Shown here one piece after another: positions 1 to 11,250 of a stretch of DNA of 64,000 nt. The stretch lies in assembly GCF_900110855.1 (NCBI RefSeq), contig NZ_FOFA01000002.1:496001-560000 (forward strand). The letters run 5' to 3'. The stretch comes from Microlunatus flavus (GTDB taxonomy: Bacteria > Actinomycetota > Actinomycetes > Propionibacteriales > Propionibacteriaceae). Both the position numbers and the translations under genes were made by a program. Numbering within the stretch: the stretch's first letter is position 1; the number at the start of each line of letters is the position of its first letter. The notes under the pieces were generated by a model. The model saw only the letters and a program-made list of their open reading frames with translations, was not told the origin of the DNA and ran no database searches.

Positions 1-1
1 C

Positions 2-1516
2 GTGAGTGCCGTGATGCTGGGGATGCCGGGAGCGCCGCCCACCTCGCCACGGGGCGTCGGGCACCTGCGCGGCGAGGAGTCGTTCCCCGCCGCGGCGCGC
101 CACTCGCTGGCCGACACCCAGCTGCGCGCCAACCTCGGCCACGCGACCCGCACCATCCGGGGCAAGCGGGCGGCGGTCGTCGCCGAGCTGCCGGACTGGG
201 AGGAGCTGCGCGAGGCGGGCCGTCAGCTCAAGGTCCACACGATGGCGCACCTGCCGGCGTACCTCGTCCAGCTCGAGGAGGCGGTGACCGCGCGCGGCGG
301 CGTCGTGCACTGGGCGCGCGACGCGGCCGAGGCGAACGCGATCGTGGTCGACCTGGTGAGGGGGACCGGGTCCGACGAGGTCGTCAAGGTCAAGTCGATG
401 GCCACGCAGGAGATCGCCCTCAACGAGGCGCTCGAGGCCGCCGGCATCGCCGCGTTCGAGACCGACCTGGCCGAGCTGATCGTCCAGCTCGGCCACGACA
501 AGCCGAGCCACATCCTGGTGCCGGCGATCCACCGGAACCGGGCGGAGATCCGGGAGATCTTCCTGCGCGAGATGGGCGACGTCGACCCGGCGCTCAGCGA
601 CGACCCGGCCGCGCTGGCCAACGCCGCCCGGCTGCACCTGCGGCGCAAGTTCCTGTCGGCACGGGTGGCGGTCAGCGGCGCGAACTTCGCCGTCGCCGAG
701 ACCGGCACCCTGTCGGTCGTGGAGTCGGAGGGCAACGGGCGGATGTGCCTGACGCTCCCGCAGACCTTGATCACGGTGATGGGCATCGAGAAGGTCGTGC
801 CCCGCTACCGCGACCTCGAGGTGTTCCTGCAGCTGCTGCCGCGCTCCAGCACCGGCGAGCGGATGAACCCGTACACCTCGCTGTGGACCGGGGTCACGCC
901 CGGCGACGGGCCGCAGGAGTTCCACCTGGTGCTGCTCGACAACGGCCGCAGCGCGGTGCTGTCGGACGCCGAGGGCCGCGACGCGCTCAACTGCATCCGC
1001 TGCAGCGCCTGCCTGAACGTCTGCCCGGTCTACGAGCGGGCCGGCGGGCACGCGTACGGCTCGGTCTACCCCGGCCCGATCGGGGCGATCCTGTCGCCGC
1101 AGCTGACCGGGGTGGAGGACAACGCGTCGCTGCCGTACGCGTCGTCGCTCTGCGGCGCCTGCTACGACGTCTGCCCGGTCAAGATCAACATCCCCGACAT
1201 CCTGGTCCACCTGCGCGCCGAGCACACCGAGGCGCAGGCCGCCGGGCGGCGGGTGCCGACGGCCGAGGCGGCGGCGATGCAGGCCGCGGCCGTGGTCATG
1301 CGCAGCCCGCGCCGCTGGCGGCTCGCGCTGCGCGGCGGGCGGCTGGGCCGGCTGCTCGGGCGCCGGCGCGGCGTCATCGGGGAGGTCCCGCTGCCCGTCC
1401 TCAAGCAGTGGACCGACGCCCGTGACCTGACCCGACCGCCGACGAGCACGTTCCGCGACTGGTGGGCGCGCGAGCACGGCGACGGGCAGCCCTCGGACGA
1501 GGGGGAGCGGCCGTGA
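2..1516 (+). CDS. lutB: LutB-type lactate utilization iron-sulfur protein
   Basis: Iron-sulfur subunit of the LutABC L-lactate dehydrogenase complex, which oxidises lactate to pyruvate in the cytoplasm. The 504-residue product has an N-terminal LUD domain (about residues 70-310) and a C-terminal ferredoxin-like part. The latter carries C331-x2-C334-x2-C337-x3-C341 followed by Pro, and C384-x2-C387-x3-C391 followed by Pro, the ligand sets expected for two 4Fe-4S clusters. Length matches the family. The GTG at base 2 is the first usable codon, but because the window begins here the true start could lie further upstream. The stop overlaps the GTG of lutC in a GTGA junction, so the two are translationally coupled. 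lutA would be expected just upstream, outside the window. Confidence 0.92.
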   Translation: MSAVMLGMPGAPPTSPRGVGHLRGEESFPAAARHSLADTQLRANLGHATRTIRGKRAAVVAELPDWEELREAGRQLKVHTMAHLPAYLVQLEEAVTARGGVVHWARDAAEANAIVVDLVRGTGSDEVVKVKSMATQEIALNEALEAAGIAAFETDLAELIVQLGHDKPSHILVPAIHRNRAEIREIFLREMGDVDPALSDDPAALANAARLHLRRKFLSARVAVSGANFAVAETGTLSVVESEGNGRMCLTLPQTLITVMGIEKVVPRYRDLEVFLQLLPRSSTGERMNPYTSLWTGVTPGDGPQEFHLVLLDNGRSAVLSDAEGRDALNCIRCSACLNVCPVYERAGGHAYGSVYPGPIGAILSPQLTGVEDNASLPYASSLCGACYDVCPVKINIPDILVHLRAEHTEAQAAGRRVPTAEAAAMQAAAVVMRSPRRWRLALRGGRLGRLLGRRRGVIGEVPLPVLKQWTDARDLTRPPTSTFRDWWAREHGDGQPSDEGERP

Positions 1517-2181
1517 GCGCGCGGGACGACGTCCTGGCCCGGATCGCCGACGCGCACCGCCTCGCCCCGTCACCGGATCTGCCGTACGACGCCGTGGAGC
1601 GCGCCTACCGCGGGGCGGAGGTTCCGGGACCGGACGCCGGAGCGCTGGTCGACCTGCTCGTCGACCGCCTGCTCGACTACAAGGCCCTGGTGCGGCGGAC
1701 GACGCCCGACGGCCTCGCCGGCACCGTCGCGGAGGCGCTGCGCGAGCGCGGGGCGACCTCGCTCGTCGTGCCCGAGGGCGTCGACCCCGCCTGGCTCGCG
1801 TCCAGCGACGTGCGGGTCGTGGCCGACCCCGGGCCGGCCGGGCCGCTGACGGTCGACGCGCTCGACACGGCGGACGGCGTGCTGACCGGCTGCGCCCTCG
1901 CGGTCGCCGCGACCGGCACGCTGGTCCTCGACGGGACCGCGGGCCAGGGGCGCCGCGCGGTGACCCTCGTGCCGGACTACCACCTCTGCGTCGTCCGGGC
2001 CGACCAGGTCGTCGCGGACGTCCCGCAGGCGGTCGCGGGGCTCGAGCCGACACGGCCGACGACCATGATCAGCGGCCCGAGCGCGACCAGCGACATCGAG
2101 CTGAACCGCGTCGAGGGCGTCCACGGCCCGCGGACGCTCGAGGTGGTGCTGGTCGAGGACGCCGGGCCGGACCGTGGCTGA
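1513..2181 (+). CDS. lutC: LutC-type LUD-domain protein of lactate oxidation
   Basis: Third subunit of the LutABC lactate oxidation complex. The protein is 222 residues and a single LUD domain (Pfam LUD_dom), with the typical central GCALAVAATGTLVLD strand-turn region and a glycine-rich C-terminal part. GTG at 1513 is chosen because it overlaps the lutB stop as GTGA; an in-frame upstream GTG at 1462 would bury 50 residues inside lutB without similarity to the family. Its 3' end overlaps the next gene by 8 bases, so lutB, lutC and the mutarotase form one transcription unit. Function is inferred from family membership; LutC itself has no visible cofactor motif. Confidence 0.9.
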   Translation: MSARDDVLARIADAHRLAPSPDLPYDAVERAYRGAEVPGPDAGALVDLLVDRLLDYKALVRRTTPDGLAGTVAEALRERGATSLVVPEGVDPAWLASSDVRVVADPGPAGPLTVDALDTADGVLTGCALAVAATGTLVLDGTAGQGRRAVTLVPDYHLCVVRADQVVADVPQAVAGLEPTRPTTMISGPSATSDIELNRVEGVHGPRTLEVVLVEDAGPDRG

Positions 2182-2521
2182 GTACTGCCTCGTCGGGCAC
2201 GTCGACCCGGCGCGGCTGGACGAGTACCGCGAGGTCCACGCCCGGGTGTGGCCGGAGCTGCTGGTCGCCCTGCGCGACGCCGGGTGGCGGCGCTACTCGC
2301 TCTTCCTGCGCGACGACGGGACGCTGATCGGCTACGTCGAGGCCGACGACCTCGACGAGGCCCAGGCCAGGGTCGCCGGGACCGAGGTCAACCGCCGCTG
2401 GCAGGCCGCGATGGCCGAGCTGTTCGCGACCGACGGGGCCCCCGACGAGGCGTGGGAGCGGGTGCCGCAGGTGTTCCAGCTCGAGCGCCAGCTGGCACAG
2501 GCCGAGCAGCCCGCGACGTAG
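2174..2521 (+). CDS. rhaM: L-rhamnose mutarotase
   Basis: Small (115 residue) dimeric alpha/beta-barrel of the RhaM/YiiL family, which interconverts alpha and beta anomers of L-rhamnose. Family hallmarks are the H-x-x-V-W-P-E stretch (HARVWPELLVAL), the R-Y-S-L-F pair (RRYSLFLRDD) and the N-R-R-W-Q segment near residue 75. The gene overlaps lutC by 8 bases. Rhamnose catabolism yields L-lactaldehyde and then lactate, so linkage to lutBC suggests the upstream part of the operon, outside the window, encodes rhamnose degradation. GTG 2174 is the start that preserves the N-terminal strand. Confidence 0.85.
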   Translation: MAEYCLVGHVDPARLDEYREVHARVWPELLVALRDAGWRRYSLFLRDDGTLIGYVEADDLDEAQARVAGTEVNRRWQAAMAELFATDGAPDEAWERVPQVFQLERQLAQAEQPAT

Positions 2522-2577
2522 GCGTCCGGCCGCAGGGCCACCGAGGTCCGCCCATCGGGTGCGGAAGGCGCGGTCGG

Positions 2578-3033
2578 TCAGGGCTCTCGCGGCTGCCGCA
2601 GGGCGCTGACCATGCTCCGCAGCGCCCGGAGCGCTGTGGCCTGCTCCTCGGCGCCCAGGTCGGCGGTCATGCGGATCTCCACCGCGCGCACCGCGCGCGT
2701 CGCCGCCGCCAGGCTCCGCCGGCCGAGCGGGGTGAGGCGCGTGGGCAGCGCCTTGCCGACCGGGGCCTCCGCCGGGCGGGTCACGTAGCCCTCGCGCTCC
2801 AGCGCCTGCAGGAGCACGTTCATCGACTGGCGCGTCACGAAGGCGCCGCGCGCGAGGTCGGAGTTCGACAGGCCCGGCCGCTGGGCCAGCAGCTCCAGGC
2901 ACGAGTAGCGGGTCACGCTCAGCCCGAGGGGGCGCAGGACCTCCTCCATCTCCGCCCGCAGCGCGCTCGCCGCCTCCTTGAGGAGGTAGCCCAGGGAGGT
3001 CTCGAGGTCGATCCCGTCCGCGCCTTGACCCAT
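2578..3033 (-). CDS. MarR-family transcriptional regulator
   Basis: Winged-helix MarR-type regulator of 151 residues. The wHTH spans about residues 40-105, with recognition region GLSNSDLARGAFVTRQSMN and wing VTRPAEAPVGKALPTRLT. The chosen ATG at 3033 fits the family length; a longer reading to 3078 would run through a palindrome and add 15 non-conserved residues. The start codon itself lies within the first of two TGTCAG/CTGACA palindromes shared with the divergent glyoxalase gene, so autorepression plus control of that neighbour is likely. The ligand is not predictable. Confidence 0.85.
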   Translation of the reverse strand: MGQGADGIDLETSLGYLLKEAASALRAEMEEVLRPLGLSVTRYSCLELLAQRPGLSNSDLARGAFVTRQSMNVLLQALEREGYVTRPAEAPVGKALPTRLTPLGRRSLAAATRAVRAVEIRMTADLGAEEQATALRALRSMVSALRQPREP

Positions 3034-3048
3034 GTCAGCATCCTGACA
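3033..3048. promoter_or_regulatory. palindromic operator 1 of MarR/glyoxalase pair
   Basis: TGTCAG-N4-CTGACA perfect inverted repeat overlapping the MarR start codon. The same half-sites recur 29 bp away, as expected for dimeric MarR proteins binding a divergent promoter. Assignment to this regulator is inference from position. Confidence 0.65.
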
Positions 3049-3059
3049 TACGGTGGATC

Positions 3060-3078
3060 GTGTCAGAGAGACTGACAC
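3060..3078. promoter_or_regulatory. palindromic operator 2 of MarR/glyoxalase pair
   Basis: GTGTCAG-N5-CTGACAC inverted repeat, 7-bp arms, 20 bases upstream of the glyoxalase GTG. It has the same half-site as operator 1, with centres about 28-29 bp apart, so both sites would face a similar side of the helix. Confidence 0.65.
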
Positions 3079-3097
3079 CTATGGTCAAGGAGCTCAC

Positions 3098-3466
3098 GTG
3101 CCCGTCACCGGTCCCGACTTCATCTCCCTGCAGGCGTCCGACCTGGCCGCCTCGCAGGCCTTCTACGAGCGCTATCTCGGGCTCGTCCGCTCGCCGGCCG
3201 GGCCGCCGCACGCGGTCGTCTTCGACACGAAGCCGGTCGCGTTCGCGCTGCGCGACGTCGTGCCCGGCACCGACCTCGCCGTGGTCGAGCAGCCGGGGAT
3301 CGGCGCGGCGATCTGGCTGCACGCCACCGACGTCCAGGCGATCCACGACGCCCTGGTCGCCGACGGGCACCTCGTCGTGGCCGCGCCGGTCGACGGCCCG
3401 TTCGGGCGGACCTTCACCTTCGCCGACCCCGACGGCTACCGGATCACGCTGCACGACCGCGCCTGA
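3098..3466 (+). CDS. glyoxalase/VOC-family protein
   Basis: Single VOC domain of 122 residues: two beta-alpha-beta-beta-beta modules, opening ISLQASDLAASQAFYERYLG and closing FTFADPDGYRITLHD. Such proteins bind a metal or hydrophobic small molecule and act as glyoxalases, bleomycin-type binders or dioxygenase relatives; the substrate here is unknown. GTG 3098 is preferred over the earlier in-frame ATG at 3053 because an AAGGAG ribosome site (3087-3092) lies 5 bases before it and because 3053 sits inside the operator region. It is divergent from the MarR gene and probably its regulatory target, consistent with a small detoxification cassette. Confidence 0.8.
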   Translation: MPVTGPDFISLQASDLAASQAFYERYLGLVRSPAGPPHAVVFDTKPVAFALRDVVPGTDLAVVEQPGIGAAIWLHATDVQAIHDALVADGHLVVAAPVDGPFGRTFTFADPDGYRITLHDRA

Positions 3467-3514
3467 GCCGCGCGACGACGAGCAGCCGGTGCGGCCTCCG
3501 CCTCGCCCACGCCG

Positions 3515-4513
3515 TCAGCCCGTCTTGGTGAACGCCGGCGGCATCTTGTCGAGCCAGCGGCTGGGGTGGACCGCGGTGGCCGCGGAACCGGGCGTGCGGC
3601 GTACGGCCTCGAGCGCGGCGAGCAGGGCGGGGGCGACGGCGGCGGGGGAGTAGCGCTCCAGCGCCCAGGCGCGGTTGGCGGCGGCGAGCTCGTCGTGGCG
3701 GGCGGTGTCCGCGAGCACCGCGGCGACCCGGTCGACGACGAGCAGAGGCCGCTGCTCCGGAACCCGCCACGCCCCGGGAGCGTCGAACAGCTCGGCCCCG
3801 CCGCCCCCGTCGTAGCCGACGACGAGGCAGCCCGACAGCATCGCCTCCACGACCGGCAGGCCGAAGCTGTCGGTGTGCGACAGGGCGACGAAGACCCGCG
3901 CCTCCGCGAGCGTGCGGACCACCTCGGCGCGCGGCAGGTCGGCGATCACGCGGACGGGCTGCCCGGCCGTGCGGGGGTCGACCTCGAGCAGGCGCTCGAG
4001 CAGCCGGCCCTCGTGCGGGCGCTTCTTGGGCAGCAGCGCGAGCCCGGCCTTCGTCGCCGACGGGGTGAAGAGGGCGGGGTCGACGGGCGGCGGCACCCGG
4101 TGCACGACGAGGTCGGGGTGCAGGGCGCCGAGCACGGCGACGGACTCGCGCGAGACGGTCCAGACCGACGGCGCCGGGTCCCAGCCCGGGTAGGTCGAGG
4201 CCGGGGCGTCCCACGTCGCGTACGTGTAGAAGTGGTTCTGGTTGAACACCACCGTGCGCGCGCCCGGGGCCGGGTCGACGCCGGGCACCACGGGTGCCTC
4301 GGGGTAGACGACGACGTCTGAGGACCCGATCTCGAGCGTCGCCCCCGAGACCACCGGCACGTCACCCATCCAGCCGGGGACCTCCTCGGCCGGGAGCCAG
4401 AGCGACGCCTCGACGCCCGCCGCCCGCAGCAGCTCGATGTGGCGCAGGTGCACCTCGACGCCGCCGCTCAGGCGCTGGGTGGCGAAGCTCGCGTAGACGA
4501 CCCGTCCGGACAC
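3515..4513 (-). CDS. GT4-type glycosyltransferase
   Basis: Retaining GT-B glycosyltransferase (332 residues). The N-terminal half begins with ASFATQRLSGGVEVHLRHIE, the acceptor-side G-G-x-E loop. The C-terminal half carries the donor-site signature: FVALSHTDSFGLPVVEAMLSG, then GYDGGGGAE. GTG 4513 lies 5 bases after the glnD stop, so it is probably the last gene of the amtB-glnB-glnD transcript, an unusual partner for nitrogen signalling genes. No signal peptide or membrane anchor. Sugar donor and acceptor unknown. Confidence 0.8.
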   Translation of the reverse strand: MSGRVVYASFATQRLSGGVEVHLRHIELLRAAGVEASLWLPAEEVPGWMGDVPVVSGATLEIGSSDVVVYPEAPVVPGVDPAPGARTVVFNQNHFYTYATWDAPASTYPGWDPAPSVWTVSRESVAVLGALHPDLVVHRVPPPVDPALFTPSATKAGLALLPKKRPHEGRLLERLLEVDPRTAGQPVRVIADLPRAEVVRTLAEARVFVALSHTDSFGLPVVEAMLSGCLVVGYDGGGGAELFDAPGAWRVPEQRPLLVVDRVAAVLADTARHDELAAANRAWALERYSPAAVAPALLAALEAVRRTPGSAATAVHPSRWLDKMPPAFTKTG

Positions 4514-4518
4514 GACGG

Positions 4519-8647
<4,129 letters not shown>

Positions 8648-8948
8648 GCTTGCTTCTTCCTGCAGTGAGGACGAGACGGACTGGGACGGACTGCTGCCGG
8701 GGGACCTGCCCGCGCGCCGGTGGCGGGCGCAGGCGAGGATTGCGATCAGAACTCTGCTGGTCCCGTGTTGCACCGGCGGTGCGGTCGGTTACGGCGGCAT
8801 GACAGTTCTCACGGGTTCGTGACGGCCACGTTTCACGTGTGAGGTCGCGGCCGCCGGACCGGCGGACTCGGTCGCGGCGGGGTGGCGGCAGGGTCGCGGC
8901 GGGGTGGCGGCGCGTACGGGGAGAGCGGACGAGGAGGAGGCGGGGAGC
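8648..8948. other. 301-bp divergent intergenic region, amtB / epimerase
   Basis: No gene is visible here. The part nearest amtB is ordinary GC-rich sequence with no clear promoter. The stretch 8800-8840 is richer in A/T and holds a half-site pattern described separately. The part next to the epimerase is a G-rich direct repeat (two copies of GTCGCGGCGGGGTGGCGGC-like sequence at about 8870-8910) without obvious function. Confidence 0.5.
8805..8834 (-). promoter_or_regulatory. candidate GlnR- or PhoP-type site upstream of amtB
   Basis: On the minus strand GAAAC (8834-8830), 6 bases, then GTCAC (8823-8819) matches one GaAAC-n6-GTnAC half of the actinobacterial GlnR box. The flanking half-sites do not match. 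The plus strand shows GTTCT and GTTCG starts 10 bp apart, weakly like a PHO box. It lies about 170 bp before amtB. Treat as a hypothesis. Confidence 0.25.
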
Positions 8949-9929
8949 ATGACCTGGCTGGTGACCGGAGGGGCGGGCTACATCGGCTCGCACGTGGTGC
9001 GGGCGTTCCGCGAGGCCGGTGAGCAGGTCGTCGTCATCGACTCCCTGAGCAGCGGGCACCCCGAGTTCGTGCCCGACGACGTGCCCTTCGTGCGCGGCAC
9101 GCTCCTCGACGGCGACCTCGTGCGGCACACGCTGCGCGACCACGACGTCACCGGCGTGGTGCACCTCGCCGGCTTCAAGTACGCCGGGGTCTCGGTGAGC
9201 AGGCCGCTGCTGACCTACCAGCAGAACGTCACCGGCACCGCGACGCTGCTCGAGCAGATGGACGCCGCGGGCGTCTCCCGGCTGGTGTTCTCCAGCTCCG
9301 CCGCGACGTACGGGACCCCCGACGTCGACCTCGTGACCGAGCAGACCCCGACGCACCCGGAGTCGCCGTACGGGGAGAGCAAGCTCATCGGGGAGTGGCT
9401 GATCGCCGACCAGGCCCGCGCGGCGGAGCTGGCGGGGCGGGTGCTCACGCACACCTCGCTGCGCTACTTCAACGTCGTGGGCTCCGCGACGCCCGATCTC
9501 TACGACACGAGCCCGCACAACCTCTTCCCGCTGGTGCTGGGGATGCTGCAGCGCGGCGAGACGCCGAAGATCAACGGCGACGACTACCCGACGCCGGACG
9601 GCACCTGCGTGCGCGACTACGTGCACGTGGCCGACCTCGCCCACTCCCACGTCGTGGCGGCGAAGGCGCTCGAGGAGGGTCGCCCGCTCGAGGCCGTCTA
9701 CAACCTCGGCAGCGGCGACGGCGTCTCGGTGCGCCAGATCATGGACGTGGCCGCCGAGGTCACCGGCATCGACTTCACCCCCGAGGTCACCGCGCGGCGG
9801 CCCGGCGACCCGGCGCGCATCGTCGCCTCCGGCGAGCTGGCGGCGCGCGACATGGGGTGGGAGATGCGGCACTCGCTGCGCGACATGGTCGCGAGTGCCT
9901 GGGAGGCGCAGACGCGGCACTCCGGTTGA
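8949..9929 (+). CDS. galE: UDP-glucose 4-epimerase-like SDR enzyme
   Basis: Extended short-chain dehydrogenase of 326 residues. N-terminal NAD-binding motif TGGAGYIGSHVV, catalytic S-S-A near residue 120 and Y-x-x-x-K (SPYGESKL) at about 140. The GDDYPTPDGTCVRDYVHVADLA stretch is the GalE signature and points to UDP-glucose/UDP-galactose interconversion. ATG 8949 is chosen; the earlier in-frame ATG at 8904 adds a charged non-conserved extension. Possible supplier of UDP-galactose to glycan genes elsewhere. Substrate could be another UDP-sugar. Confidence 0.88.
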   Translation: MTWLVTGGAGYIGSHVVRAFREAGEQVVVIDSLSSGHPEFVPDDVPFVRGTLLDGDLVRHTLRDHDVTGVVHLAGFKYAGVSVSRPLLTYQQNVTGTATLLEQMDAAGVSRLVFSSSAATYGTPDVDLVTEQTPTHPESPYGESKLIGEWLIADQARAAELAGRVLTHTSLRYFNVVGSATPDLYDTSPHNLFPLVLGMLQRGETPKINGDDYPTPDGTCVRDYVHVADLAHSHVVAAKALEEGRPLEAVYNLGSGDGVSVRQIMDVAAEVTGIDFTPEVTARRPGDPARIVASGELAARDMGWEMRHSLRDMVASAWEAQTRHSG

Positions 9930-9945
9930 GCATCAGCTCGCCCAC

Positions 9946-9951
9946 TAGGCT
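9946..9951 (+). promoter_or_regulatory. -10 box of PRC-barrel gene
   Basis: TAGGCT, the same TAGRCT form as the leuS and CDF-gene boxes in this window. A TTGAGC at 9926 is too close (14-bp spacer) for a good -35. Predicted transcript start about 9958, leaving a roughly 40-nt leader. Confidence 0.4.
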
Positions 9952-9996
9952 CGACGCGGGTCGTGCCACTGCGGTGCGCCAGCGAGGAGGAACAGC

Positions 9997-10359
9997 GTGA
10001 GCGGCAGCGTGGTCGAGGTCGGCGACATCCGGGACTGGCAGGGTCAGTCGGTGGTCGACGCCGAGGGCTCCAAGATCGGCTCGCTCGAGGGCGTCTACTT
10101 CGACACCTCCAGCGACCAGCCCGTGTTCGCCAGCGTGAAGCGTGGCCTCCCCGCCAAGCTCGTCTTCGTGCCGCTGGTCGGCGCCAAGGTCAGCCCCAAC
10201 CAGGTCCGGGTGACCACCGACAAGAAGACGGCCAAGGACGCTCCCTCGATCGACACCGACGGCGAGCTGACCTCCGAGCTGGAGCCCACGCTCTACAGCC
10301 ACTACGGCCTGCCCTACGAGCGCGGCGCGAGCGGCGAGCGTCGCCTCGGCCGCCGCTGA
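9997..10359 (+). CDS. PRC-barrel domain protein
   Basis: 120-residue protein with a PRC-barrel fold in its first 85 residues (WQGQSVVDAEGSKIGSLEGV, then SVKRGLPAKLVFVPL), followed by a polar tail ending LYSHYGLPYE. PRC-barrel proteins in actinobacteria are common stress- or envelope-associated small proteins; the precise role is unknown. GTG 9997 is preceded by an AGGAGGA ribosome site. The stop lies on a CTGA that may also start the next gene. Confidence 0.75.
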   Translation: MSGSVVEVGDIRDWQGQSVVDAEGSKIGSLEGVYFDTSSDQPVFASVKRGLPAKLVFVPLVGAKVSPNQVRVTTDKKTAKDAPSIDTDGELTSELEPTLYSHYGLPYERGASGERRLGRR

Positions 10360-10955
10360 CGCCCTCGCGGCGGGTCCTGCCCGCCCTCGACCTGCTGGCC
10401 AAGCTTGCGCTGGTCGTCCTGCTGCTCGTCGCGCTGGTCCACCCGGACCTGTCGAACCTCAAGGCCAAGGGTGCCGGGGCGCGGCTCGTGGTCTACCCGC
10501 TCGGCGCGCTCGCCGTCCCCCTCTGGTGGTGGCGGCGGGGACGCCGGGCGTGGGCCGGGCGGACGTTCCCGTGGGGCGCCGACCTGCTCGTCACCCTGCC
10601 GTGGCTGTCGGACCTGACCGGCAACCGGCTGAACTTCTTCGACACCGTCACGTGGTGGGACGACGTCAGCCACTTCGCGCACTGGGCGCTGCTCACCGCC
10701 GGCGTCCTGCTGGCCTGGGCGCCCGGCCGGCGGACCGGCCCGGGGGTGGTCGTCATGGTCGGGCTCGGCTTCGGCGCGACCGCCGCCGTGCTGTGGGAGC
10801 TGGGGGAGTACGCGGCGTTCCTGCGCACTCTGCCGACCTACCAGCTCGTCTACCCCGACACCCTCGGCGACCTCACGCTGGGCACGAGCGGTTCGCTGCT
10901 CGCCGGGCTGCTGGTCGCCGCCTGGCGCCGAGCGCGCCGACCCGTACGTGAGTGA
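10356..10955 (+). CDS. multi-pass membrane protein, YjdF/DUF2238-like
   Basis: Up to 199 residues with four to five hydrophobic segments: LALVVLLLVALV, a second after a WWWRRGRR loop, then HWALLTAGVLLAW, MVGLGFGATAAVLWELGEY and a last one near the C-terminus. WWDDVSHFAHW and the WELGEY helix resemble the YjdF/DUF2238 membrane family. No ATG, GTG or TTG precedes the first helix; the only codon that keeps it is CTG 10356, overlapping the PRC-gene stop as CTGA. A GTG at 10488 would remove the first membrane segment. Function unknown. Confidence 0.6.
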   Translation: MTPSRRVLPALDLLAKLALVVLLLVALVHPDLSNLKAKGAGARLVVYPLGALAVPLWWWRRGRRAWAGRTFPWGADLLVTLPWLSDLTGNRLNFFDTVTWWDDVSHFAHWALLTAGVLLAWAPGRRTGPGVVVMVGLGFGATAAVLWELGEYAAFLRTLPTYQLVYPDTLGDLTLGTSGSLLAGLLVAAWRRARRPVRE

Positions 10956-10958
10956 GAA

Positions 10959-10981
10959 CGCTCCCTGAGCCTGTCGAAGGG
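10959..10981 (-). repeat. REP-like 23-bp element, inverted copy
   Basis: Exact reverse complement of the 23-bp unit found three times at 11036-11124. It immediately follows the membrane-protein stop. Together with the first direct copy it could form a hairpin with a loop of about 54 bases. Confidence 0.8.
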
Positions 10982-11035
10982 GGCCTCGAAGAGGTCAGCG
11001 TCCTGGCCGGGCAGGGACCGCCAACCCCTCCGGGG

Positions 11036-11124
11036 CCCTTCGACAGGCTCAGGGAGCGTCGCGCGTGGCCCTTCGACAGGCTCAGGGAGCGTCGCTCGTG
11101 GCCCTTCGACAGGCTCGGGGAGCG
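11036..11124 (+). repeat. three tandem REP-like units, 33-bp period
   Basis: The 23-bp core (CCCTTCGACAGGCTC followed by AGGGAGCG) begins at 11036, 11069 and 11102, exactly 33 bp apart. The third copy has one A-to-G change. The 10-bp spacers of units 1 and 2 are nearly identical as well. This core is familiar as a dispersed repeat in actinobacterial genomes. An open frame through it encodes a PFDRLRER repeat peptide but there is no reason to think it is translated. Confidence 0.85.
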
Positions 11125-11155
11125 TTCCTCCGGGAACCGGGGAGACGCCCGGGTC

Positions 11156-11161
11156 TAGACT
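11156..11161 (+). promoter_or_regulatory. -10 box of leuS leader
   Basis: TAGACT placed so that its last base is at -7 if transcription starts on the A of the leader ATG (11168). No -35 of note (GGAACC at 11133). The geometry suggests a leaderless transcript, which would remove the need for a ribosome site before the leader peptide. Inference from spacing only. Confidence 0.5.
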
Positions 11162-11167
11162 GGACGC

Positions 11168-11194
11168 ATGTCCGGGACGCTCCTGCTTACCTAG
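11168..11194 (+). CDS. leuS leader peptide MSGTLLLT
   Basis: Eight-codon reading frame with stop TAG at 11192. It contains three consecutive leucine codons, each different (CTC, CTG, CTT, 11180-11188), just before a GC-rich hairpin and a T-run terminator that precede leuS. This is the layout of ribosome-mediated attenuation: scarcity of charged Leu-tRNA stalls the ribosome on the Leu codons and changes the downstream RNA fold. No ribosome site is seen; the candidate -10 suggests translation from the transcript's first base. Three Leu codons in eight, directly before a leucyl-tRNA synthetase gene, are unlikely by chance, but expression is not proven. Confidence 0.65.
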   Translation: MSGTLLLT

Positions 11195-11218
11195 CCGCGC
11201 GGCGACCGTCGCGCGGCT
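11193..11218 (+). promoter_or_regulatory. attenuator hairpin 1 of leuS leader
   Basis: AGCCGCGCG (11193-11201) pairs perfectly with CGCGCGGCT (11210-11218) around an 8-base loop. The left arm begins inside the leader stop codon, so a ribosome on the Leu codons or at the stop would decide whether it can fold. Confidence 0.6.
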
Positions 11219-11219
11219 G

Positions 11220-11250
11220 CCCCTCGTGCCCGTCGGCACAGGGGTTTTTT
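11220..11250 (+). terminator. intrinsic terminator/attenuator upstream of leuS
   Basis: CCCCT (11220-11224) pairs with AGGGG (11240-11244), TGCC with GGCA inside, followed by six T residues (11245-11250). It is the only textbook U-tract terminator noticed in the window, and it lies 35 bases before leuS in the same orientation, which argues for conditional termination. Confidence 0.75.

Noticed and set aside
11065-11158. Open frame coding a PFDRLRER repeat peptide
   Set aside because: It is only the REP-like DNA repeat read in frame; no ribosome site and it runs into the leuS promoter.
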